From Alphaproteobacteria bacterium (GTDB lineage: Bacteria > Myxococcota_A > UBA796 > GCA-2862545), in contig JACKEQ010000015.1 of the NCBI GenBank assembly GCA_020632885.1, positions 68,066 to 132,065 on the forward strand: 64,000 nt of DNA, given 5' to 3'. The stretch's first letter is position 1; each line of letters begins with the position of its first letter. Below, piece by piece: positions 17,724-25,241 of the stretch. The notes under the pieces were generated by a model. That model was not told the DNA's origin and ran no database searches. It saw only the letters and a program-made list of their open reading frames with translations. A program made the position numbers and the translations under genes.

Positions 17724-19964
17724 TCAGCGCACGACGATCGTGTCTCCGTCCCGCTCCAGACGCCAGGTGCGCGGCTCGCCGGCCACCAGGGCCCGCGAGA
17801 GCGGCTCCACGACGAGGTCGTCGAGCGCTCGCTTCATGGGACGGGCGCCGTAGCGGGGGTCGTGCCCGCGCTCCACGAGCAGGTCCAGCACGCCGTCGCC
17901 CACGGTCACCCCGATGCCCCGTCGCGCGAGACCCTCGCGGGCCAGCGCCGCCTCCAGCATGCCCTGCGCGATGACCCGCAGCGAGCCGACGTCCAGCGGC
18001 CCGTACGGCACGATGGCCCCGATCCGGTTCACGAGCTCGGGTCGGAAGAAGCGCTCGACCGCCGAGAGGTATCGACGGGACGGGTCCTCCGGCGTGCTCG
18101 GGCCGATCGGGCGCCGCGTGGACGCCCCGAGGTTGCTGGTCATCAGCACCAGGGTGTGCCGGAAGGACGTCAGCCGCCCGGCGCTGTCCGTGAGCCTGCC
18201 CTCGTCGAGCACCTGCAGGAGCAGGTCGAACACGCTGCCGTCGGCCTTCTCGATCTCGTCGAGCAGCACCACCGAGAACGGCCGCTCGCGCACCTTCGCC
18301 GTCAGGCTGTTCGGGCCCTCCGTGAGCCGGTGCCCCGCGCCCATGCCGGCGTACTCGGACATGTCGAACCGCAGCAGGCGCCCTGTGTCGCCGAACAACC
18401 ACTCCGCGAGGGCCTTCGCACTCTCGGTCTTCCCCACCCCCGTGGGTCCCACGAGCAGCAGGGTGGCCAGCGGACGGCCGGGGTCCGCCAGCCCCGCCTT
18501 CACGACCACGATGCGCTCCACGAGGGCGCGCACCGCGTCGGGCTGCCCCACGACCTTCCCCGAGAGCCAGGCGAGCAGGGCGGGCTCGTCCAGCGGGGCG
18601 TCCGGGTCCACGAGTGCCCTCGGGAAGCCCGTGGTGCGGCTGAACGCGTCCACCGCGTCGTCCGGCGTGAGGGTGCGGCCGGGCGCCAGGCGGATCATCC
18701 GGTCCAGCAGGGCCAGACCGCTGCCCGGCAGGCCGTCCGCGTCCCCGAACCGGGCGAGCAGCTCGAAGGCGCGCGCCAGCGCGTCGGGGCCCACGAGCGT
18801 CTCCTGCTTGCGCCCCATGCGCGCGCCGAGCGTGGAGAGCACGTCGATGGCCTGATCGGCGGGCATGGAGGGGACGTCGATGCGCCGGAGCCGCCGGGCG
18901 AGCGCTGGAGCCTGCCGCTCGGCGAGGGTCCAGGTGTCGTCGGTGGACTCCGCCACGAACCGGATGGCGTCGTCGCGGACGAAGGGCTCCAGCATGCTCG
19001 CCACGCTGGCGCCCTCCTCGTCGTGCCCGGCCATGGCGAGCTCCAGGAGGCTGTCGCCGAACAGGATGCCGCCGTTGGCCCGCATCGCGTTGGCGACCTC
19101 GAGGACCCGCTCCTGCCACTCGCCGAGGTACGGCAGGCCCGCGAGGATGCGGTTCCCGGTGACGTGCCAGATCACGGTGTCCTGGAGCGCCTCGGGCACC
19201 CGTCCGGCCGCGATGCGGTGGGCCAGCTCGTGCACGAGGGCCGTCTTGCCCGCACCGGGCGGGCCGCGCAGCACCACGGCCCTGCCCGACCGTCCGGCCA
19301 GCGCGGCCACGAGCAGGTCCACCGTGCGATCACGGCCGAGGGCCCGCGGCAGCCGCCCCCGCCGGGCCTCCTCCACGAGCTCGATCCCCGCGGCCTCTAG
19401 CGGACCCGAGGGCCGCCCGAAGAGCGCCTCGTGCTCGGCCTTCTTCATCGAACGCCGGCGGACCTCCGCCTTGTAGCGGCCGGCACCGTGGTAGCGCACG
19501 AGGAGCGTCTCCACCCGCTCGTGACGGGCGAAGCGGTGCTCGAGGACCTGCCCGACGGTCTTCAGGTGCAGGGCGCCGCGGATGCGCTCCTCGGTCCAGA
19601 GGAGCCGCTCGTCGTGGCCCTTCACGCGGAACCGCAGGTCCACCGACGGCACGAACACCTCGGTGGAGCCGCTCGGCAGGGCGCGGTGGAGCACGAGGAA
19701 GCGCATCGGGACCTTCACCAGACGCTCGTGCTGCACGGCGTGGAGCTCGAGGTCGAGGGTCTCCTCGGTCAGCTCCGGGATCACGTCGTCGGGCTCCTGG
19801 CGCAGGTCGCCGAGGGCCAGCTCGCGCGCCACGACCTCCTTCAGCTCGTCGCGCAGCTCCTTGAGCTTCTCGCCGTACACCGTGAACCGGCGGTCGGTGA
19901 GCAGCCCGAGGGTGTAGCGGCCGTCCCGGTACCGCCGCACGTACACGCTGAACCTGGCCTGCAT
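17724..19964 (-). CDS. Clp-like AAA+ ATPase, short form without C-terminal tail
   Basis: 746 residues. Residues about 1-170 are a non-Clp N-domain whose two halves each look like a HicB-like strand-helix unit (RYTLGLL...KLKELRDELKEVV; later a similar block). NBD1: Walker A GPPGAGKT (about 232-239), but the Walker B end reads ILFGDSLLE rather than DE. NBD2: Walker A GPTGVGKT (about 503), Walker B VVLLDEIEKA, sensor 1 MTSNLGAS, arginine finger FFRPELVNRIG, sensor 2 YGARPMKRAL. There is no ClpB middle coiled coil; the layout is ClpA/ClpC-like. A protein unfoldase or remodeller; no type VI secretion genes are present to make it ClpV. It is the shortest of three paralogues here. Confidence 0.85.
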   Translation of the reverse strand: MQARFSVYVRRYRDGRYTLGLLTDRRFTVYGEKLKELRDELKEVVARELALGDLRQEPDDVIPELTEETLDLELHAVQHERLVKVPMRFLVLHRALPSGSTEVFVPSVDLRFRVKGHDERLLWTEERIRGALHLKTVGQVLEHRFARHERVETLLVRYHGAGRYKAEVRRRSMKKAEHEALFGRPSGPLEAAGIELVEEARRGRLPRALGRDRTVDLLVAALAGRSGRAVVLRGPPGAGKTALVHELAHRIAAGRVPEALQDTVIWHVTGNRILAGLPYLGEWQERVLEVANAMRANGGILFGDSLLELAMAGHDEEGASVASMLEPFVRDDAIRFVAESTDDTWTLAERQAPALARRLRRIDVPSMPADQAIDVLSTLGARMGRKQETLVGPDALARAFELLARFGDADGLPGSGLALLDRMIRLAPGRTLTPDDAVDAFSRTTGFPRALVDPDAPLDEPALLAWLSGKVVGQPDAVRALVERIVVVKAGLADPGRPLATLLLVGPTGVGKTESAKALAEWLFGDTGRLLRFDMSEYAGMGAGHRLTEGPNSLTAKVRERPFSVVLLDEIEKADGSVFDLLLQVLDEGRLTDSAGRLTSFRHTLVLMTSNLGASTRRPIGPSTPEDPSRRYLSAVERFFRPELVNRIGAIVPYGPLDVGSLRVIAQGMLEAALAREGLARRGIGVTVGDGVLDLLVERGHDPRYGARPMKRALDDLVVEPLSRALVAGEPRTWRLERDGDTIVVR

Positions 19965-20058
19965 GCCGGCCTCCCGACGCCGACCCTACCACCGGGGACA
20001 GCCCCTCCGGCTCACAGAGCCGACAGCTCGCGACCCCACGCCCTCGATGCCCGACCGC

Positions 20059-20916
20059 TCACTCGTGGCACGAGTAGTCGTGCACGAACACCTCGGTGGT
20101 GTACATCTGCCGGGTCACGTTTCCGCGATCGTCGTAGACCTGGCCTTCGACGCGCTCGCCGCTCTTGATGCCCACCAGCAGGCCCCGATCGTCGTAGAGG
20201 TCGATCACGCCCCTACGCTCGGGCTCCTTCCGCGAGCGGCTCACGAGGGTTCCGTCCCCCGTGCGCTCGAACAGGGTCTCATGGTCTCTCGTCCCCTTGG
20301 TGTGCGCGGCGGCCAGCCATCCGTCCTTCCACTCGTAGGTGGTCACCGACACCAGCTCGCCATTCCGGCGGATGGTTCGCTGGACCGGGCGTGCGTCTTG
20401 GCCCGTACCCTGCCAGTCGAAGGTGTAGGTGTGGTGGAACGAGGTGCCCGACCGGTACTGAGAGCTCAGGCTCTGCAGTTGACCACCCTTCCAGACCAGG
20501 GTCCGCGTCTCATGGATGTTCTCGGGCTGCTGGACCTTCTCCACCCTCACCAGCCGATGGGCGTCGTCGAGCACGGCCGTCCACTTCTTCCAGGCGCCTG
20601 GCGGGTTCAGCTGGCGTTCCTCGACACCCACCACGTGCCCGGTCGGAGCGTAGGTCCAGACGACCTCGACGTCCGGTCGCCCCATCGTGGACTCGAGCGT
20701 CCGCACATGGCGACCCTGCTCGTCGAACGAGTTCGTGACCCGGGACCGGTCGGACACCGAAGTACACGGGACCGGGAACCCGGGCGCGTACGGTGCGGGC
20801 CCCCGCGTGAAGCCGGTCCGGGAGTCGATCGGGAACAACATCTCCACATCCGCCAACGGGTCCCCTGGCGCGGGGGGCCCGATGGTCCAGGCGAGCGCCG
20901 AGATCGACCACCACAT
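20059..20916 (-). CDS. Exported protein with YD-type repeats
   Basis: 285 residues from the ATG giving MWWSISALAWTIG, a signal-like start; a longer frame to 21063 exists. Much of the mature part consists of loosely repeated units of the form xYDDRGxLVxxxS/T, for example DLYDDRGLLVGIKSGE, VYDDRGNVTRQ and FDEQGRHVRTL, resembling RHS/YD repeats or toxin-type MORN-like hairpins that bind carbohydrate. There is no toxin domain or RHS core motif, so this is not a polymorphic toxin. Function is probably structural on the cell surface. Monocistronic; the upstream divergent gene starts at 21078. Confidence 0.6.
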   Translation of the reverse strand: MWWSISALAWTIGPPAPGDPLADVEMLFPIDSRTGFTRGPAPYAPGFPVPCTSVSDRSRVTNSFDEQGRHVRTLESTMGRPDVEVVWTYAPTGHVVGVEERQLNPPGAWKKWTAVLDDAHRLVRVEKVQQPENIHETRTLVWKGGQLQSLSSQYRSGTSFHHTYTFDWQGTGQDARPVQRTIRRNGELVSVTTYEWKDGWLAAAHTKGTRDHETLFERTGDGTLVSRSRKEPERRGVIDLYDDRGLLVGIKSGERVEGQVYDDRGNVTRQMYTTEVFVHDYSCHE

Positions 20917-21077
20917 TCCGACTCCAGGCTGGCGGCGCCAAACGTATCGAACACCGCCGTGCAGCACCACCCTCGGTGGGCCCGCGCGTGCAGCGGAAGG
21001 CTGCTCGAAGACCGCGCAGGCCTGCAGTAGCTCCGAATGGCTCCCCGCTCCGCGCGTATTCACTGCCCGAGGAGGCG

Positions 21078-21374
21078 ATGATGACGGTAGCGGGGATCTG
21101 GGCGGGCGTGGTGATGCTGGGCAAGGCCCTCGCCTGGACCGGGGCGGCGCTCGCCGTCCTGTTCAACGTGCTCGGTGGCACGTGGGAGATCCTCGTGTGG
21201 GTGTTCGAGCCCTGGGATGTGGGCAGCAGCCCCGGCGCGAACCCCGGAGGCGACCTGCTCTTCTACGTCGCCACGGTGATCCTCCGGATCGTTTTGTTGC
21301 TCGTCACGGTCTGCGTGGCCGTGGTCTTCGTCGCCGTGGCGAGCCTGTTCGAGCTCCTCGCGCACTTCCGGTGA
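21078..21374 (+). CDS. Small membrane protein
   Basis: 98 residues starting MMTVAGIWAGVVM. An AGGAGG ribosome-binding site at 21070-21075 precedes two tandem ATGs at 21078 and 21081; spacing favours the second. Two hydrophobic segments, about 4-40 (possibly two short helices) and about 62-95, with a polar loop between (FEPWDVGSSPGANPGGD). A two- or three-pass integral membrane protein without recognisable family. The next gene begins 57 bases later on the same strand. Confidence 0.65.
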   Translation: MMTVAGIWAGVVMLGKALAWTGAALAVLFNVLGGTWEILVWVFEPWDVGSSPGANPGGDLLFYVATVILRIVLLLVTVCVAVVFVAVASLFELLAHFR

Positions 21375-21430
21375 GCCCCCCCCGCGCGCGGCGGCGGCAG
21401 GCCCTCGTGTAGGCTGGCCCCGGAGGTCGC

Positions 21431-21799
21431 GTGCGGCAGAAGCTGGCTGTTCTCTCGATCGTGGTGGTGCTGGCGCTCCTGGTGGCGCTGTGGTGGCTCT
21501 GGCCGAGCCCGGCGGCCCATCCGCCGGAGGGGGTCGCGGACGCACCCGCCGACGTCGAGCCCGAGCACCGCACGGCGCGCCCCCCGACACTGCGGACGGC
21601 CGGGGTGGAGGCTCACCCCGAGGCACCCGAGAAGCAGCCCACAGGCGGGCTCACCGAGGCCAACGCCCTGCTCGCGGAGCTGTCCGGCATGCTGCACGTC
21701 CGGTGCTGGGTGGGCGAGGAGTACGCCGAGCTGAGGTTCGTCGACACGGACGGGTGGATGAGCTTCCTCACCCGGGAGCGGAACGGGTACCCCAGGTGA
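21431..21799 (+). CDS. Membrane-anchored hypothetical protein, probable first half of a frameshifted gene
   Basis: 122 residues from a GTG with GGAGG 5 bases upstream. One N-terminal membrane anchor (LAVLSIVVVLALLVALWWLW), a Pro/Glu-rich spacer, then the start of a beta-type domain (MLHVRCWVGEEYAELRFVDTDGW). The ORF ends in the middle of what looks like a folded domain and the next frame continues smoothly, so either this gene and its neighbour are a translationally coupled pair or one gene broken by a single-base change. I do not recognise the family. Confidence 0.5.
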   Translation: MRQKLAVLSIVVVLALLVALWWLWPSPAAHPPEGVADAPADVEPEHRTARPPTLRTAGVEAHPEAPEKQPTGGLTEANALLAELSGMLHVRCWVGEEYAELRFVDTDGWMSFLTRERNGYPR

Positions 21800-22248
21800 T
21801 CGCGGACGCCGACCCCTGCCCGCTGGAGGTGGTGCGGGCCGGTGACGACGGCGTGCTCGGCGCGATGGTGATGCTCCCGACCCTCGCGGAGGGCGAGATG
21901 TTCACCATCACGGTGCACCCCAGCCCCCTGCCGGGATGGCGCTACCGGCCGGACTACGCGGCGATCGCGGCCTGGGAGCCCGGCAAGACGGGCGCGACGC
22001 CGATCCTCCCGATGATGACGCGCACCGAGCACCTCGCCGAGACGGAGCGCGCGCTGGAGTCGGACGTCGAGTGGGCGGGCTTCTACGACGAAGCCCTCCG
22101 TCGCGCGAAGACAGAGGCCGGGCGCACGCGCCTGCAGGCGGAGCGGGAGCGGAACCTGCAGTCGATCTCCGACCGTCGGGAGGGCCGGGAGGAGGAGAGG
22201 CGCATCCTGGACGAAGACCCCGCCTCCGCCGGGCTTCCCTACGAGTGA
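21796..22248 (+). CDS. Hypothetical protein, probable second half of a frameshifted gene
   Basis: 150 residues if initiated at the GTG overlapping the previous stop (GTGA). It has no signal peptide even though it starts in the middle of a beta-rich region (ADADPCPLEVVRAGDDGVLGAMVML) and ends in a helical charged tail with Glu/Arg runs (EREEERRILDED-like). Because the anchor lies in the upstream ORF, and the boundary falls inside the domain, a frameshift near 21780-21796 is at least as likely as a genuine separate gene. Function unknown. Confidence 0.45.
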   Translation: MIADADPCPLEVVRAGDDGVLGAMVMLPTLAEGEMFTITVHPSPLPGWRYRPDYAAIAAWEPGKTGATPILPMMTRTEHLAETERALESDVEWAGFYDEALRRAKTEAGRTRLQAERERNLQSISDRREGREEERRILDEDPASAGLPYE

Positions 22249-22255
22249 TGGCACT

Positions 22256-22900
22256 TCAGTAGACCGCGTCGGCCTCGGGACCCGAGGACGGCGTGCGCAT
22301 GCGGAGGCGCGTCGTGAAGGTGTGCTCGCCACCGGCCTCACAGGTGACCTCCGCGCGCTCCGGGCGGTGCCAGGCCGACCATGCCTCCACGGTCCGCACA
22401 CCGGGCTCCACGCCCTCGATCACGTACGTTCCGTCCTCGGCGACCTCCGCAGCCCACGCGTTGGGCAGCACGAGGACGTAGGTCTCCATCGACTCGTGCA
22501 GGTTGCACTGCACGCGGACATCTCCCGGCCGGTCGAAGACCCTCACCGGGCGCGCGCCGGGTGCATGCTGAGCGAGCTCGAAGGGATCCTGGCTCGAGTG
22601 GCTGTAGAGGTGGTGATGCACCGCGTCCCGGTTGGGGAACGCCACCTCGGCGCCTGGGGACACGACCAACGCGTCCGCGTCGAAGGCCTTGTTCCGCTGC
22701 CCGATCACGCCCGACGTGGGAGCCGTGGCGGGCGGGCCCTCCCCCAGGACGTAGACCATCACGGGTCCACGGGGCTTCCCCCGGGTGGCGACGGACCCCC
22801 GGATGATGCAGGTCTCGCCCGATGCCCGAGCATCGGTCTCCACCGAGGAGGCGATGGGTGCTGCGAGGAACAGGAGGAACACGAAGGGACGTGGGCTCAC
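22256..22900 (-). CDS. Cupredoxin-like exported protein
   Basis: 214 residues from a GTG overlapping the porin-gene stop (GTGA). Signal peptide MSPRPFVFLLFLAAPIASSV. The middle has the blue-copper-like pattern: His in DAVHHHLYSH, then Cys and His/Met in VQCNLHESMETYVLVLP, the same order as plastocyanin-type sites (His...Cys-x-x-His-x-x-Met). Such proteins are often annotated methylamine-utilisation protein when they lie beside MauG, as here. It is likely the periplasmic electron carrier or product-side partner of the di-haem peroxidase. Last gene of a five-gene operon started by the sigma factor at 29366. Confidence 0.78.
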   Translation of the reverse strand: MSPRPFVFLLFLAAPIASSVETDARASGETCIIRGSVATRGKPRGPVMVYVLGEGPPATAPTSGVIGQRNKAFDADALVVSPGAEVAFPNRDAVHHHLYSHSSQDPFELAQHAPGARPVRVFDRPGDVRVQCNLHESMETYVLVLPNAWAAEVAEDGTYVIEGVEPGVRTVEAWSAWHRPERAEVTCEAGGEHTFTTRLRMRTPSSGPEADAVY

Positions 22901-24120
22901 TGGAGCTCCAGATGGCGGGTCTCGAAGTCGAACACCAGAGAGGCGGTGGCCACGTCATCGGCGATGCGGGTCCCGGGGCCGACCTCCGCGAGATGCAGGT
23001 ACTCGACCTTCACGCACAGGTGACGATCGAGGTCCACGCGAGCGCCGCCCGTGAGGCGCACGACGTTGGACACGTACAGGTTCGGGTACGCCAGCAGCTC
23101 CGCGTCCCGCCAGTCCACACGGGCGTGGAGCACGACCCGGGGCTTCGGGCGCAGCTGGACGTCGAGGTAGCCTCCGTGGGCGTCGAGACGCTCCGTGTGC
23201 TGAGTGCCGTCGCCGGGCTGGTGCGAGACGACGGCCTCGGCCTCGACGCCCAGCATTCCCGCATCCAACCGCGCGTCGGCCCCGACCTGGTAGCCCACCA
23301 CCGTAGGATCGGGTTGGGCGTCCTGAGGCCCGACCTGGCCACTCACACCCGCCTCGAACCGCACGGGGCGGCGCGCCAGGACACCGAGCCGCGCCGTCGT
23401 CGTGGGCACGCCGTTTCGGTCGCTGTCGCCCGAGAGGTGTCCGAAACCCTCGGTGATCGTGCCCCCGTTCGTCAGTGCGAGGCTGTAGCCGAGCCAGCGA
23501 CGGTGGGTCCCGCGCACCCGCACGCCCGTCTGCAGCCCCATGAGGTAGCGCGAGACGATGGAGGGGGTGACGCCGACGCGCACCGGTGCGTGCCGATACC
23601 GGTACTCGCGCCCGAACCCGGACTCCATCCGACCCGCGTACACCTTCAGATCCGAGCTCTCGAGGGGTCTCCAGACGACGTACGCGGTGTCCACGGCCAC
23701 CATGTCCCCCGCCCGCCCCAGGCGCCCCGTACGCGGCTGGAGGTTCACACCGGCCCGGGCTCCGAGCCGTTCCCCGCGATCGACGCCGACGCCCAGGTGC
23801 ACACGGTTGAGCAGGAAGCTGGAGCGCCCAGCAGACGCGATGCCGTCGTACCGATCCACGTTCGTGCGATCCAGACCCAGATCGGCGGAGTCGCCCTGAC
23901 TGTTGACGGCATTGGCCCAGGGGTCACCGTAGAACACCCACGGGGCCTCCAGATAGCGTCCATCAGGCCCCGGCCCGAGCACGCGATGGGCGACATCGCG
24001 GGCGTACGCCACGCCGTCGCCCGCCGCGTCGAACCAGCCCACGTCAACGTACCCGTCGTGCCACGCGGTGAGCTCCGGCTCCCCAGCACCCGCCGTCGCC
24101 ACCAGGAGCGCCAGGGTCAC
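22897..24120 (-). CDS. Porin-like outer-membrane beta-barrel protein
   Basis: 407 residues from a GTG overlapping the MauG-like gene stop. A short signal (MTLALLVATAGAG) precedes long alternating hydrophobic/polar strands that fill the protein (for example GVRVRGTHRRWLGYSLALTNG, FEAGVSGQVGP, VDVQLRPKPRVVLHARVDW), the pattern of a phosphate-selective OprO/P-like or general porin barrel, ending in a strand with an aromatic penultimate region (FDFETRHLELQ). It probably carries substrate across the outer membrane for the peroxidase or binds it at the surface. Family assignment is by pattern, not motif. Confidence 0.65.
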   Translation of the reverse strand: MTLALLVATAGAGEPELTAWHDGYVDVGWFDAAGDGVAYARDVAHRVLGPGPDGRYLEAPWVFYGDPWANAVNSQGDSADLGLDRTNVDRYDGIASAGRSSFLLNRVHLGVGVDRGERLGARAGVNLQPRTGRLGRAGDMVAVDTAYVVWRPLESSDLKVYAGRMESGFGREYRYRHAPVRVGVTPSIVSRYLMGLQTGVRVRGTHRRWLGYSLALTNGGTITEGFGHLSGDSDRNGVPTTTARLGVLARRPVRFEAGVSGQVGPQDAQPDPTVVGYQVGADARLDAGMLGVEAEAVVSHQPGDGTQHTERLDAHGGYLDVQLRPKPRVVLHARVDWRDAELLAYPNLYVSNVVRLTGGARVDLDRHLCVKVEYLHLAEVGPGTRIADDVATASLVFDFETRHLELQ

Positions 24121-25241
24121 GGCTCACCCCCGCAATCCGGCAGAGGCCGTGCGAGGCGCTCGGAGCACCCGAAGGGCGTCGGATTCCGTGGGACGCCCGC
24201 GTCCGTGCAGCAGTACGCGTCGTCGTTCACCCAACAGTACGGGAGCGGAGCGCCCCGCAGGCTCTCCAGGAAGGCCTGGAGGTCGAGCAGATCGGCGTCG
24301 TCGAGCCTCAGGGGCTGGATCTCGGGGGCCCTCCCGGAGCCGGCGGCACCTCCGTCGCGGTAGTACACGAGCACGTCCCACAGGCCGGGCAGGCTCCCGT
24401 CGTGCATGTAGGGTGCGGTCTCGGAGATGTGCCGGAGCGTCGGGGTCTGGAACCGCTGCAGCCCTCCGTCCGGGGCGCTCGGGGGTCCGTTCAGACCTGC
24501 GCCGATGCTGTACGAGCGACCGTCGGAGAGGGTGCTGCCGTTGTGGCACTCGTTGCACGAGGCCACACCGACGAACAGCCGTGCCCCGCGGGTCGCCTCC
24601 TCGCCGAGGCACGACGGATCCAGGCTCCCCCGATCCTGGCCCATGAAGCGATCGAAGGCGCTGTCGCGGCTCTCCAGGGTCTGGAGATACGCCGCCATCG
24701 CCTTGGTGACGTTCGCGAAGACCTCAGCGGGTGGCGTGCCCTCACAGTCACCGAACACCTCGGCGTAGCCGGCGTCTTGCGCGTCGCACACGTGGGTGGC
24801 CACGGTCTCCGTCGTCATGCCGTGGAACCCGAGCAGCGGGCGCCCCGACTGGACCCAGAGCGAGGGCTCGCCAGCGAGCCAACTGTACTGGCCACGCAGG
24901 GCGGCGTTGAACACCGTGGGCGCGTTCCTGGGCGAGGGCGCCCCGTCCACACCGCGGCTGGTGGGCTCGCCTCGGGGATCGGCGCCGGAGGTGGCGACGT
25001 CGTGGCAGGTGGCGCACGACAGGGTGCCGTCGCTGGAGAGCCCCCGGTCGAAGTAGAGCCTTCGACCGAGCTCCGCAGCCTCGGGTACGTTCCAGACCTC
25101 GTTGCCCTCCTGGACCGCGGGCGGCACATCGGGCGAGGGCTCCCGCCAGCGCAGCTCGTCCAGCAGGCGGTACTCGGACTCCGTCAGCACGGTCGGTTCG
25201 ACGCAGCCGGAGAGCAGAAGGAGCAGGGGCCCACGCATCAT
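24117..25241 (-). CDS. MauG/cytochrome c peroxidase family di-haem lipoprotein
   Basis: 374 residues from ATG 25241 (ATGATG, overlapping the kinase stop). Lipobox at MMRGPLLLLLSGC. Two c-type haem sites: CATCH (SCATCHDV) and CNECH (SCNECHNG). Typical MauG/CCP context: GRRLYFDRGLSSDGTLSC, RNAPTVFNAAL, FHGMTTETVATHV, PTLRHISETAPYMHDGSL, and the distal Met/His region. A C-terminal Cys-rich extension (YCWVNDDAYCCTD...DCGGEP) is unusual. These enzymes are periplasmic and use peroxide or oxidise amino-acid or small-molecule substrates; the neighbouring cupredoxin suggests electron transfer. Part of the sigma/kinase-led operon. Confidence 0.88.
   Translation of the reverse strand: MMRGPLLLLLSGCVEPTVLTESEYRLLDELRWREPSPDVPPAVQEGNEVWNVPEAAELGRRLYFDRGLSSDGTLSCATCHDVATSGADPRGEPTSRGVDGAPSPRNAPTVFNAALRGQYSWLAGEPSLWVQSGRPLLGFHGMTTETVATHVCDAQDAGYAEVFGDCEGTPPAEVFANVTKAMAAYLQTLESRDSAFDRFMGQDRGSLDPSCLGEEATRGARLFVGVASCNECHNGSTLSDGRSYSIGAGLNGPPSAPDGGLQRFQTPTLRHISETAPYMHDGSLPGLWDVLVYYRDGGAAGSGRAPEIQPLRLDDADLLDLQAFLESLRGAPLPYCWVNDDAYCCTDAGVPRNPTPFGCSERLARPLPDCGGEP

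Noticed and set aside
17724..19964. Interpretation as type VI secretion ClpV
   Set aside because: No tss or other type VI genes are nearby and there is no ClpV-type N-domain; the linker coiled coil is also absent.
20059..20916. RHS or polymorphic toxin
   Set aside because: The YD-like hairpins are few and there is no RHS core, no toxin tip, and no immunity gene next to it.
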